NCBI RefSeq assembly: GCF_001865995.1
Contig: NZ_MLQQ01000040.1
Span: 186,001-250,000 of the forward strand
Length of the DNA stretch: 64,000 nucleotides
Direction of reading: 5' to 3'
DNA from: Anaerobacillus arseniciselenatis
Lineage (GTDB): Bacteria > Bacillota > Bacilli > Bacillales > Anaerobacillaceae
Position 1 is the first letter of the stretch. Each line of letters starts with the position of its first letter. The translations under genes were made by a program, and so were the position numbers. The notes under the pieces were generated by a model. That model saw only the letters and a list, made by a program, of their open reading frames with translations. It had not been told where the DNA came from and did no database searches. Positions 1 to 8,105 of this stretch are shown here, in pieces.

Positions 1-1614
1 ACCACGTAAGTTTTTGATATTTGTCATTACGACGTCCAATCCTACACCGCGTCCTGATATATCTGTTACCGTATTTGCAGTTGAAAATCCTGGTTTGAAT
101 AGTAATAAGTTGATCTCTTCTGATGTTAATTGATCCTCAGGGGAAATCAGATTTTTTTGTAAAGCTTTTTCATAAACCGCTTCCTCATCAATCCCTTTCC
201 CATCATCAATAATCTCAATCACTATGCTTCCTTCTTGGTGGAAAGCATTAAGCTCGATTGTACCCTCTCTCGGTTTACCTTTGGCCACTCTTTCTTCAGG
301 GAGTTCAATTCCATGGTCAACAGCATTTCTTACTAAGTGCTTTAGGGGATCGGTAATTTGTTCAATTACTTTTTTATCTAAATCGGTTTCTTTACCGTTT
401 AAGACAAGTTCAATTTCTTTTTCTTTTTCTAAAGCGAGATCCCGAACCATCCGTTGGAAACGCATAAACGTTGCTCCTATCGGGATCATACTCGTGTTCA
501 TCACTTCTTCTTGAACAATACGAATAATTTTATCTACTTCCTCAAAAGCATTCAATACCTCTCTTTGTTGCTCCTTTTTCCCATTTTGAACACCTGTCGT
601 TACTAATGATTTAACTCTTGATTGGGCAATAAGGAGTTCTGCTAGATGGTTTAAAATATTTTCAAGTTTTTCCGTTTCTACGCGGATCGTATTACTAGAG
701 TTCGATGATTTAATATTCGCTTTCGAACTCGTTTCTTTTTGAAGTGAACTATCTTTTTGTAACTGTAAAATACCGGCTTCCTCAAGCATCATACCTACGT
801 TCTTTAACTTTTCGAATGCGCCTTCAATATATTGCGATGTAAGCGTTCCATTCGTAATTAATAGCTCTTTCGTGCCTCGATCCCCTTTAAACCATTCATG
901 TGCTTTACTAGTAATATCATCAATTTGAATATCATTTTCGTCTAATACAAAAATAAAAACATTTTTAATTGCTTCAACACTTTCAGTAGATTTTAAGAAG
1001 ACCGTCCAACTTAAATGAAATTGATGGGGGTCTAGTTCTCGTAACTCTGGAACCGTTTCAGTTTTCGAAAAAACTTGTAATAGCTCTCCAACTTCCTCAA
1101 GCTCATAAATAAGCATTAAAGGATCCGTTCCGGTTTCAAAAATATCAGGTTGGAAATTTAGTTCAAGCTTATAAAAATTATTTTTTTCAGAAGGGTTATC
1201 TGTACAATTAGTAGTACTTATAGTCTCCTTATTAATTTCAATAGATAAATCTGAAATGAGCTCTTTTAAATAGTTCATTTTTCCTTGTACTGTGCTTCCT
1301 TCTAAATCGCCGTCACTTACCATTTGCTTTAATAGATCATAGCCTCGAAACATTGCATTTGCAACTTCATCGCTATATGAACTGCTACCCTCACGAATTT
1401 GATCTAATACATTTTCTAAATGGTGGGCGATTTCACTAATCGCCTCAAAACCCATTAAACCTGCCCCACCTTTAATGGTGTGCATCGCTCTAAAAACAGA
1501 ATCGACCCACTCTTTATCTTCGGGACTTTTTTCTAATTCAATAAACCCTTCTTCAAGAACTTCTAGGTTTTCCATCGTTTCTTCAAGAAAAGTTTCAATC
1601 ATATCATCACTCAT
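1..1614 (-). CDS. cheA: Chemotaxis histidine kinase CheA, 3' end outside the window
   Basis: This is the first 538 codons of a CheA kinase, which autophosphorylates in response to receptor signals and passes phosphate to CheY-type receivers. An N-terminal Hpt domain carries the phospho-acceptor in RAMHTIKGGAG (His45). A variable linker follows, then a P3 dimerisation region, then the ATPase with an N box (HLVRNAVDHGIE), a G-type motif (DDGKGID) and DISGRGVGLDVV at the very edge. The CheW-like P5 domain lies beyond the window. ATG at 1614 follows the ribosome site TGAGGTGA. No stop was seen in the portions of the frame checked by eye. It is the fourth gene of an operon with an MCP-like protein, a STAS protein and a receiver. 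That company differs from the fla/che CheA of B. subtilis, so this may be a second chemosensory system (inference). Confidence 0.93.
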   Translation of the reverse strand, partial: MSDDMIETFLEETMENLEVLEEGFIELEKSPEDKEWVDSVFRAMHTIKGGAGLMGFEAISEIAHHLENVLDQIREGSSSYSDEVANAMFRGYDLLKQMVSDGDLEGSTVQGKMNYLKELISDLSIEINKETISTTNCTDNPSEKNNFYKLELNFQPDIFETGTDPLMLIYELEEVGELLQVFSKTETVPELRELDPHQFHLSWTVFLKSTESVEAIKNVFIFVLDENDIQIDDITSKAHEWFKGDRGTKELLITNGTLTSQYIEGAFEKLKNVGMMLEEAGILQLQKDSSLQKETSSKANIKSSNSSNTIRVETEKLENILNHLAELLIAQSRVKSLVTTGVQNGKKEQQREVLNAFEEVDKIIRIVQEEVMNTSMIPIGATFMRFQRMVRDLALEKEKEIELVLNGKETDLDKKVIEQITDPLKHLVRNAVDHGIELPEERVAKGKPREGTIELNAFHQEGSIVIEIIDDGKGIDEEAVYEKALQKNLISPEDQLTSEEINLLLFKPGFSTANTVTDISGRGVGLDVVMTNIKNLRG

Positions 1615-1629
1615 TACAGTCACCTCACA

Positions 1630-2009
1630 TTAACGAACAAATTTCTTCACAACTCCAACTAATTGATCAGGCTGAAACGGCTTAACAAGCCAGCCTGCAG
1701 CTCCAGCTTGCTTTCCCTCCATTTTCTTCTTATCTTGTGATTCTGTCGTAAGTACTAAGACTGGAACGAATTTAAACTGTGGCTTCTTTTTTACTTCTTT
1801 AATAAATCCAATACCGTCTAAATTAGGCATATTAATATCGGAAATGATCATCGCCGGTCGTTTCCCTTGTTGTTGAAGTTGTTCTAGTTTTTGTAGACCA
1901 TCTTGCCCATCCACAGCCGTTTCTACTACGTAACCATTTTTTTCAATGTATATTCTACGGAAGCTCTTACCGTTCTTGAGTCATCTACAATAAAAATAAA
2001 TTTACTCAT
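1630..2009 (-). pseudogene. CheY-like response regulator, reading frame broken by one base
   Basis: A single-domain receiver split over two frames. Reading from ATG at 2009 gives MSKFIFIVDDSRTVRASVEY, which contains the acidic pair DD of a receiver, but the frame hits TAG at 1928-1926. The rest, from AVDGQDGLQKL to the stop at 1630, is in another frame and holds the phosphoacceptor region (MIISDINMPNLDG), the conserved Thr (VLVLTTES) and the Lys (WLVKPF). The frames would join perfectly if the run of seven T on the plus strand near 1937-1943 had eight. Causes could be a sequencing slip, a real lesion, or slippage at the A-run. The gene sits 3 bp after the STAS gene and just before cheA, so it is the expected CheA target. 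The ribosome site AAAGGAG precedes the ATG. Confidence 0.85.
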
Positions 2010-2012
2010 AAG

Positions 2013-2282
2013 TTAAATATTCTCCTTTATTAGTATTGTTTCTAAGCTCAATTTATTGAGTAGTGTTAAAATCGGTTCTTGCATATTGATGATTTCAAAT
2101 GATAGATTATTGCTGTCACAATGTTTTTTTAGTGAAATTAGTAATTGTAGACCAGCTGTATCAAGGTCTGTTAAACGAGCTGCATCAATTTGACACTTCT
2201 CATTATCACCGACATATTGAAGAAGTTCTTCTTGAACTTCTATACAATTAAATACTGAAATTGATTCGCCAACAGCATACAT
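2013..2282 (-). CDS. STAS-domain protein in a chemosensory operon
   Basis: An 89-residue single STAS domain, of the anti-sigma-factor-antagonist or MlaB fold. The core is ARLTDLDTAGLQLLISLKK around residues 35-53, where the D-T-A-G stretch matches the loop that in SpoIIAA-like proteins carries a phosphorylatable Ser or Thr (here Thr42). ATG at 2282 has the strong ribosome site AAGGAGGAG. It lies between the MCP-like gene (12 bp upstream) and the receiver (3 bp downstream), so it is co-translated with a signalling pathway. STAS proteins occur in some non-classical chemosensory clusters, but the partner here is not evident. No anti-sigma kinase is seen nearby, which argues against a sigma-factor switch. 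Confidence 0.8.
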   Translation of the reverse strand: MYAVGESISVFNCIEVQEELLQYVGDNEKCQIDAARLTDLDTAGLQLLISLKKHCDSNNLSFEIINMQEPILTLLNKLSLETILIKENI

Positions 2283-2294
2283 CGCCTCTCCTCC

Positions 2295-4136
2295 TTAAAA
2301 TAAGGTCAATTCTCCGCCCTCATCACCTACATCGTACTCTTCATCTTCTAAGACATTACTAGCTGCGACTCGGTCGTAATATGTAGTAAGTTGTTCAATA
2401 ATTTCATTTAATTCTTTATCCGTCGTCGACCACTCTTGTAAGTTTGCTTTTTCCAAAGTTGCTAGTTTACTTTTTCCGACTTCTTCTGAAAGCTCGATTA
2501 AATCGTTAGTTATTAATTGTAAAGATGATGGTAACTCTTTTCCTTGATTCATCTTTAAAGTTAGGTAATCAACTTCCTCGATTAACTTTTTTCCAGTTTC
2601 TCCAGCTGGTTGTACAGCATCCAGGACTAACTGTTGTATCATATTTAAATTTTGTAACGACTGCTGTGCAGTATCGTACATTGTTTCAATCATATGTTCA
2701 TTCGTTTTTAGCATCTCAAAAAATTGGTTTAGATCTCCTGATAACGTTGCTTTTAAATCGATCACAAACTGCTCGTTTTTATTAACATCATTAATAACTC
2801 TTTCAGAAATCCGTTCAATTTCATTGCCAAAAGCGCCTACTTCTCCATCTAATCTAGCAAGTTCAATTCTGCTCAAAATGTTTAGTCGCTGCAAGTAACC
2901 TACTTTATTTTTAATCACATTAAATTGTTGTTCAATTTGTGTCATTTCCGTATAAAAAAAATCACCAATTTCATTAAAGCTTACAAGGTCGCTTTTTAAT
3001 GTATCTAATTCTCTTTTGAAATTTTGAATAAACCCTTTTACTTTAATAAAAATCTCTTCAATTGTATTGTTGTCATTGGGACGATCACCACTTAAAAATT
3101 CGGCCACTAAACTACTTTCTTCATACGTATCATCTAAGCTTGCTTTTATTGTCAAAATCGGTTCCTCTACTTTTCGGAGCGATTGTTCTATTTGATCTTG
3201 TATACTTAATAACAAATTAATAGATAGATCAATTACTTTTTCAACAAAAGTTAAAAAATTTAATTGATCTTCATACTGTTCTTCAGCCTGTAATGAAACA
3301 CTATCTATTCCTTCAAATATACTATTTAAACAGTTAGTAACACTTTCTAAACTTTGTCTAATTAAGTCTTGGCTTTGAATCGCAATCATTAAGTCTTGAA
3401 CAGGTTTTACCGCTAACTCAATATTATAGTTGGCTTCTCGTAACAATTGACTAACCGTCTTGAGTGAGTCAAAAACTTCATTAAATAAATTTTGAAACTC
3501 TTCTACTTTTATATTTGAGAGCTGATCACTATACTTAAGCATATGACTTAATTTTTCTGTAAACGCATCTTTCCAAGAACTTAACTTAGCTGAATGCTCG
3601 TATATGACTCCGTATTGACCTTCTATTTGGTTCGAAAAGTCTTTTATATTCTCTGAAATTACTCCGAACGCTTTTCCGCGATCACCAAGACGGGTCGAGT
3701 GTATAATCGCGTTCATCGAAACAATTTCGATATCTGTAATATGCTCCTTTATTTCTTCAATAATCTGCATTAATTGTTCAAGTCCATCTACTTCAGAAGA
3801 ATCATTGTTTGTAAGAAACCTCTCGATTGTTCTACTCAGCTTCTTTTCATCAAACATATTCATTATCGAAACTGAAAAACTATCTCTCATATCATGAAGA
3901 AGTTGTGCTAATCGATAGGCATCATTTTTATTTCCCACAGTTTCTTCATCAGACATTTCATTGTAAACAAAGTAGTTTATTAATATTTCCATTTCTTCAG
4001 CATTTAGCGCAATTTCTGTTTCAATTTCTGGTAACCTCGCATATATACATCCATAAATGTCTTCTGTTTGATCGATAAATTGCTGAAGATGCTGATTAAT
4101 TCCAGTTACTCTTTTTGTTAACCTATTAGCATCCAA
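2295..4136 (-). CDS. Soluble MCP-like coiled-coil signalling protein
   Basis: A 613-residue, almost wholly helical protein with no membrane segment and no recognisable sensor domain. Residues 139-170 (VSMNAIIHSTRLGDRGKAFGV...) resemble the receptor hairpin tip, whose usual form is LLALNASIEAARAGEHGKGFAVV, but the Glu and Ala residues that contact CheA and CheW are altered. A second, weaker tip-like segment lies at 414-450 (LNILSRIELARLDGEVGAFGNEIERIS). It opens the STAS-receiver-CheA operon, so it is probably that pathway's scaffold or receptor (inference). The start is TTG at 4136 with GGAGGTG upstream. It is longer than a simple MCP signalling domain, and methylation-site heptads are not obvious. 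Family name not known to me. Confidence 0.75.
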   Translation of the reverse strand: MDANRLTKRVTGINQHLQQFIDQTEDIYGCIYARLPEIETEIALNAEEMEILINYFVYNEMSDEETVGNKNDAYRLAQLLHDMRDSFSVSIMNMFDEKKLSRTIERFLTNNDSSEVDGLEQLMQIIEEIKEHITDIEIVSMNAIIHSTRLGDRGKAFGVISENIKDFSNQIEGQYGVIYEHSAKLSSWKDAFTEKLSHMLKYSDQLSNIKVEEFQNLFNEVFDSLKTVSQLLREANYNIELAVKPVQDLMIAIQSQDLIRQSLESVTNCLNSIFEGIDSVSLQAEEQYEDQLNFLTFVEKVIDLSINLLLSIQDQIEQSLRKVEEPILTIKASLDDTYEESSLVAEFLSGDRPNDNNTIEEIFIKVKGFIQNFKRELDTLKSDLVSFNEIGDFFYTEMTQIEQQFNVIKNKVGYLQRLNILSRIELARLDGEVGAFGNEIERISERVINDVNKNEQFVIDLKATLSGDLNQFFEMLKTNEHMIETMYDTAQQSLQNLNMIQQLVLDAVQPAGETGKKLIEEVDYLTLKMNQGKELPSSLQLITNDLIELSEEVGKSKLATLEKANLQEWSTTDKELNEIIEQLTTYYDRVAASNVLEDEEYDVGDEGGELTLF

Positions 4137-4243
4137 TATTTACACCTCCAAAAAAGGAAATAACTATAGCAGCATCTTTTACGATATCGCCACATGTAAC
4201 TTTAAGCCAGATTTATATAAACAATTCCTTCAATGTGTAATGA

Positions 4244-4357
4244 GTGAATTTCATAATTACCTAAATCGAGCCATATCAAACTATATGTAATTGCGAGCGA
4301 ATTAACGCAACTACATATAGATACGTAATGGCGATAATATGAATTATGAAATTCATT
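4244..4357. repeat. Family A palindromic repeat, copy 1
   Basis: About 114 bp bounded by TGAATTTCATAATT and its inverse AATTATGAAATTCA. The inside carries GCCATAT, GCGAGCG and ATGGCGATAAT. It is a MITE-like element upstream of the MCP-like gene. Together with the terminator at 4543-4580 it fills most of the gap 4137-4586; nothing else is recognisable there. Confidence 0.85.
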
Positions 4358-4542
4358 AAATACCAAAATATCTAGATTTAATTTCCTATTACTATATTAC
4401 CATTAATTTTAAATTAGTAGGATATGTTTACACATTCGTCATAAATTTCATTTCGCGAAATATCGTAACGGTCGTTTGCGAAACTCGCCCGTGAGTAATA
4501 ACTTCCACCAATATTATGTAATAATTACTTAGGATAAAATAT

Positions 4543-4580
4543 CAAAGGCTTCTACCAATCAATTCGGTAGAAGCCTAAAA
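4543..4580 (-). terminator. Terminator after the IDEAL-domain gene
   Basis: Ten-base stem GGCTTCTACC/GGTAGAAGCC with a 9-base loop, followed on the minus strand by TTTGATATTTTAT. Confidence 0.75.
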
Positions 4581-4586
4581 AAGATG

Positions 4587-4883
4587 CTATTCTTCTAATT
4601 GGATTGTAAACTCAAAACCTTGTTCTCGACATGTAATTCCATCTTTATACTTAGCTAAAAACTTATTATACTTTTCGGTAAGCTTTTCAAATTGGGCTTT
4701 ATCACCTATTTCTAAAGTATAATCAACCTCTTTTTGAATACTTGATTTTTGATATTGGTAAACCGAAACCTCAATTACCATTTGTGCATATAAGGAATCA
4801 AAGATCTCTGCAGAAGGCCCACTATGGTTTTTCATTAAAGAGAGTTGCCTTAACATGTTTTTGTTGATCGCATACTTTTCCAT
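4587..4883 (-). CDS. Small IDEAL-domain-like protein
   Basis: A 98-residue soluble protein. Residues 50-78 (IQKEVDYTLEIGDKAQFEKLTEKYN) resemble the short IDEAL domain found in several small Bacillaceae proteins, in which an I-D-x-A-L-D-like helix is followed by G-D-K-x-x-F and a second helix. The rest is charged and not recognised. ATG at 4883 has AAAAGGAGGG upstream, and its own terminator follows, so it is a single-gene unit. Role unknown; proteins with this domain are often regulatory adaptors, but nothing here shows a partner. Confidence 0.6.
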   Translation of the reverse strand: MEKYAINKNMLRQLSLMKNHSGPSAEIFDSLYAQMVIEVSVYQYQKSSIQKEVDYTLEIGDKAQFEKLTEKYNKFLAKYKDGITCREQGFEFTIQLEE

Positions 4884-4997
4884 ATAAAACCCTCCTTTTC
4901 TCTTATTATAATCAATTTGTTTATTTTTTTCAACTTTCAGATTTTTTAGTTACTTTACAATACAATACCCTAATGTTACTTATCTCAAACTCATTTT

Positions 4998-5134
4998 CAT
5001 ACAAAACGTTCATGAAGATAATCGTCACCATCTAATATGTAAAAGAACGAGCAATATCCCTCTCTTCGCTGTAAACCTCTAACGAGTTTTGGAGGCTCGT
5101 TCAGAAAATCACCCTCCTTTTTTTCATATAAAAA
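4998..5134 (+). repeat. Family B hairpin repeat, copy 1
   Basis: Starts CATACAAAACG, then ATCGTCACCATCTAATATGT, the core CTCTTCGCTG and GGAGGCTCGTTCA, and ends TTTTTTTCATATAAA. It lies between the IDEAL-domain gene and the pcp terminator; nothing else is seen in 4884-5129. Confidence 0.8.
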
Positions 5135-5168
5135 TAGGCATTAAGAAGATAAATCCTCTCAATGCCTA
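5130..5168 (-). terminator. Terminator of pcp
   Basis: Stem TAGGCATT/AATGCCTA (5135-5142 and 5161-5168) followed on the minus strand by TTTTTATATG. Confidence 0.85.
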
Positions 5169-5195
5169 TAGTTTTAATGTCTTATAAATAAACCA

Positions 5196-5813
5196 TTATT
5201 TTGTTAAAGATTGTACGATGATCTTTAATGCGTTTAGTTGAGTTTCAAATGACATGCTTGGAGTATTCGGCTTGTCAATGACCATTTTTGGAGTAGCAGG
5301 GAAGTGAATAAATCCTGCTTTGATATTTAGTTTGTTTTGTTCGATATAATGTAAAATGCCATAAAAAGTGTTATTACATATATATGTCCCAGCACTGTTT
5401 GAAATTTGAGCTGGAACTCCACTGTTTTTAAGTTCATTAACAATCGTTCGAATTGGTAAAGTTGAAAAAATCCCATCTGGCCCTTCAGGAAAAATTTTTT
5501 CATCTATTGGCTTATCGCCTCGATTATCTCCTTTTAAGCCTTCACCGGCTGTGTCTTTTATATTAATACCGATCCTTTCGACGGTTACTGCTGCTCGACC
5601 GTATGCAAGACCACAGCAAATAATAAAGTCTGGGATTTCAGATACAACTTTTTTTATGAGTTGTTTTACACAATCTTCATAGACAACAGGTAATGTTGTA
5701 GTTACAATGTCTACCCCTTGAATACCTTCTTTTTGAAGAGTATTGGCCATTTTTTCAGTAGGGTTGACCGTCATTCCGCCAAAAGGCTCAAACCCTGTTA
5801 CTAAAACTTTCAT
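5196..5813 (-). CDS. pcp: Pyrrolidone-carboxylate peptidase
   Basis: A 205-residue cytoplasmic cysteine peptidase of family C15 that removes N-terminal pyroglutamate from peptides. All three catalytic residues are in their usual contexts: Glu79 in TVERIG, Cys146 in GTYICNNTFY and His170 in FIHFPATP. The N-terminal signature VTGFEPFGG is present and the length matches the family (about 200-215). ATG at 5813 follows AAAGGGAGAG. It is divergent from fnr with 160 bp between them and has its own terminator, so it is monocistronic. Identification is firm; physiological substrates are not shown. Confidence 0.96.
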   Translation of the reverse strand: MKVLVTGFEPFGGMTVNPTEKMANTLQKEGIQGVDIVTTTLPVVYEDCVKQLIKKVVSEIPDFIICCGLAYGRAAVTVERIGINIKDTAGEGLKGDNRGDKPIDEKIFPEGPDGIFSTLPIRTIVNELKNSGVPAQISNSAGTYICNNTFYGILHYIEQNKLNIKAGFIHFPATPKMVIDKPNTPSMSFETQLNALKIIVQSLTK

Positions 5814-5894
5814 CGTTTTCTCTCCCTTTATTGTCTATTTCTTAGTTACTTTTATTATAAAGTACTTTTTCTAAAAAAGAAAATTACTATTTTA

Positions 5895-5922
5895 TTCACA
5901 GAGTTTTCGATAGTTATATGAT
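5895..5922 (+). promoter_or_regulatory. Possible promoter of fnr
   Basis: TTCACA and TATGAT separated by 16 bp, about 50 bp before the fnr start. The match is moderate and was chosen by eye; no clear Fnr box (TGTGA-N6-TCACA) was found around it. Confidence 0.35.
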
Positions 5923-5973
5923 ACCTTTAATTGAAGAGGTAAATGGTCCTGTAAATTAGGAGGGGGGGGTAGC

Positions 5974-6678
5974 GTGAAAAAAGAGAAAAAATTAACCTTC
6001 TTTGATGGATTGCGTGAGGAAGAACAACAATTATTGTTATCAAAAGGAACCGAAATTTCCGTCCAAAAAGGCACGTCTTTATTCTTAGAAGGAGACGAGC
6101 CTAACCACATATACTTAATACAGTCTGGAAAAATACGCTTAAGCAAAACATCAGCAGAAGGAAAAGTATTATTTTTTGAACTAAAAGAAAAAAGTGATTT
6201 AGTCGGTGAATTAAGCTTGTACAATAGCCTAAAAATTAGCTTTAATGCTGAAGTGATTAGTGACGCAATAATGATACGTTACGACCGCTCTACTATAGAA
6301 GAAATATGCACTGAAAACGGGGACATTGCTATAGCGTTTATGAAATGGTTTTCAGCACATAACAATTATATATTAGCCCAATTTCGCGACCTTATTTTTT
6401 GTGGAAAAACGGGAGCACTTTACTCAATATTAATTAGGTTAAGTAACAGTCATGGAAAAGTCAACAAGGACGGTATTTTTATTAATAAAAAACTAACTAA
6501 TCAAGAATTAGCTAATTATGTAGGAGCTACAAGAGAAAGTGTGAGTCGAATGTTAAAAAGTCTAATTAGCGAAAATATTATATCGGTCGACTCGAAATAT
6601 ATTACCATCCATCAAATTGGTTATTTACAAGAACACTTACGTTGTGAATACTGCACTTTTAGTGAATGTAAATTATAA
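5974..6678 (+). CDS. fnr: Fnr-type oxygen-sensing transcription regulator
   Basis: A 234-residue Crp/Fnr regulator: an N-terminal cyclic-nucleotide-like beta barrel (residues 10-105), a long dimerisation helix and a C-terminal HTH (LTNQELANYVGATRESVSRML). The C-terminus has Cys224, Cys227 and Cys232 in C-x2-C-x4-C spacing. That is the arrangement of B. subtilis Fnr, whose C-terminal cysteines plus an Asp hold the 4Fe-4S cluster. Asp139 in QFRDLIF is the likely fourth ligand. E. coli Fnr uses N-terminal cysteines, which are absent here. The start is GTG at 5974 after a strong AGGAGGGGG. It would switch on anaerobic genes such as nitrate respiration; no narK is adjacent in this window. Confidence 0.88.
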   Translation: MKKEKKLTFFDGLREEEQQLLLSKGTEISVQKGTSLFLEGDEPNHIYLIQSGKIRLSKTSAEGKVLFFELKEKSDLVGELSLYNSLKISFNAEVISDAIMIRYDRSTIEEICTENGDIAIAFMKWFSAHNNYILAQFRDLIFCGKTGALYSILIRLSNSHGKVNKDGIFINKKLTNQELANYVGATRESVSRMLKSLISENIISVDSKYITIHQIGYLQEHLRCEYCTFSECKL

Positions 6679-6799
6679 AAAAAGCCTTCTTGTTGTGACT
6701 GGGCCACAGGCGTTGTGAAAATAGCAAACCACAAGTCCATTCACAATCGAGATCGCAGACTTTAATATTGTATTTCTTTATCTTAGAGGGTGGGCAAAA

Positions 6800-6886
6800 G
6801 TGTCTGACACCACGCGCAAACTACTTTATATAGACAAAAAGGCTTTAATGTATGTCTATATGTAGGGGTGAAACGGTGTCTGACAC
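6800..6886. repeat. Paired GTGTCTGACAC palindromes around an inverted repeat
   Basis: GTGTCTGACAC occurs at 6800-6810 and 6876-6886. Between them TATATAGACA (6827-6836) pairs with TGTCTATAT (6853-6861). The gap 6679-7076 also holds family A copy 2; no gene is seen. Confidence 0.6.
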
Positions 6887-6897
6887 TTGTTTTGTCT

Positions 6898-6975
6898 GTA
6901 GTTGCGTTAAATCGCTCGCAACTATATATAGTTTGATATGGCTCATTTTAGGTAATTATGAAATTCACTCAGATG
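6898..6975 (-). repeat. Family A repeat, copy 2, truncated
   Basis: Reverse-orientation left half of the element: it runs from GTTGCGTTAAATCGCTCGC to TATGAAATTCACTCAGAT and lacks the other end. Confidence 0.75.
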
Positions 6976-7076
6976 CGATAAAAGAAAAATTCTTGACAAT
7001 TTGTTCATTTCCATGTGAAATAAACTTATGAGTAGTAAAAGCTCCTAGGTAGATTGTTTAAAGGTGGGAAAAATGA

Positions 7077-7448
7077 ATGAAATATAAACGCGAAGAAACG
7101 TTTCGTTATGAATTTACTGAAGAATTTAAATGCCTTTTCAAAATTATAAATATAGATGGAGTTAAGCATGATAGTAGTACTAGCGAAGGATTAATTCTTG
7201 ACCTAAGCCCTAGTGGATTAAAGCTTTTCTCACCGTTAGATATACCTTCTGAAAAAAACATCATATTTCAGATTGAATTCACTTTAAATAAAAATACAAT
7301 TAAGCTACCTGCATTAATTATTTGGAAGAAAGACGTTGGAAACGGATTTCATTATGGACTTCAGCATCAAAGTACAGATGAAGATACACGTTTATTAATT
7401 GATGAATTAAAATTGTATGCCAAAAATAATATATTGGAGAAACCATAG
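7077..7448 (+). CDS. PilZ-domain protein, likely c-di-GMP effector
   Basis: A 123-residue single PilZ domain. The second half of the c-di-GMP binding signature, DLSPSG (residues 42-47), fits [D/N]-x-S-x-x-G. The N-terminal arginines are Arg5 and Arg10 in KREETFR, one residue further apart than the usual R-x3-R, so binding is likely but not certain. No membrane segment or second domain. TTGACA at 6993-6998 may be a -35 element. A strong terminator follows, so it is transcribed alone. PilZ proteins commonly control motility or pili; the pilus locus at 48-64 kb is a possible but unproved client. Confidence 0.82.
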   Translation: MKYKREETFRYEFTEEFKCLFKIINIDGVKHDSSTSEGLILDLSPSGLKLFSPLDIPSEKNIIFQIEFTLNKNTIKLPALIIWKKDVGNGFHYGLQHQSTDEDTRLLIDELKLYAKNNILEKP

Positions 7449-7485
7449 GCGAGCTTTCTCACTGCTAAATATTATTAAAAATTAA

Positions 7486-7538
7486 TAAAAAAGACTATTT
7501 AAAAGCTCCAATGGGGGAACTTTTGAATAGTCTTTTTT
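7486..7538 (+). terminator. Terminator of the PilZ gene
   Basis: Long hairpin AAAAGACTATT...AATAGTCTTTT with an inner stem (AAAAGCTCC with GGGGAACTTTT) and a terminal T-run on the plus strand. Confidence 0.85.
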
Positions 7539-7594
7539 GTGATAGTAAAATGTAGAGTAAATATTCTTTACCGATTTGTAGTTGCCTAGTTTGG

Positions 7595-7930
7595 CTATTT
7601 AATTAATTGATAGCCAATTACTTTAAAGCCGTGTCCTTTTAAAAAGCGGATACTTAAATTTTTTAAAACTGGATCGGAAGCCACAACGACAATTTCCCCT
7701 TTTGCAATTTGATTGTGATGTCGTTTCAAATAAGCGTAAGGAAGGTTATATGCTCCTTGAACTGGCTTATGTGATGCATCTTGATAATCTCTAACATCTA
7801 CAACGACAACATTCTTTTCACTAGCATTATGGCAAAAATCCTCCAAACTAGGTACTTGCCATACAGGAAAATGTCTTTGATATAAATAAAACATGATAAC
7901 TACTATAATAGTAAATATGAAAATATACAT
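7595..7930 (-). CDS. Membrane-anchored rhodanese-like protein without active-site Cys
   Basis: About 111 residues: an N-terminal membrane helix (IFIFTIIVVIMFYLY) followed by a rhodanese domain with VVVVDVRDYQD and GAYNLPY. The active-site loop reads VVVASDPVLKN, with no Cys in the usual VVVCxxGxRS place, so sulfur transfer is unlikely and the domain is probably a binding module. ATG at 7930 is preferred because AAGGTGAG lies just upstream; the longer frame starts with a GTG inside that site. B. subtilis has comparable small anchored rhodaneses, one of them YqhL, but orthology is not shown. Gene neighbours give no clue. Confidence 0.75.
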   Translation of the reverse strand: MYIFIFTIIVVIMFYLYQRHFPVWQVPSLEDFCHNASEKNVVVVDVRDYQDASHKPVQGAYNLPYAYLKRHHNQIAKGEIVVVASDPVLKNLSIRFLKGHGFKVIGYQLIK

Positions 7931-8105
7931 CGCTCTCACCTTATTGTTTAGCGTATTGTGTCATAAAGACTATTATAGTAAATTCTTATCCTTTCGCCAA
8001 GAGAAATGTTTAAATTGAATATACTTTTTTCTATAAATATTATTGGTCGAGTTTCTATTTTTTAGTGCTAAGTACCATTTGCTCGACGACTTCAGTTAAG
8101 CTTCT

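Noticed and set aside
6690-6740. Fnr box near TTGTGACTGGGCCACAGG
   Set aside because: Spacing and second half do not fit TGTGA-N6-TCACA.
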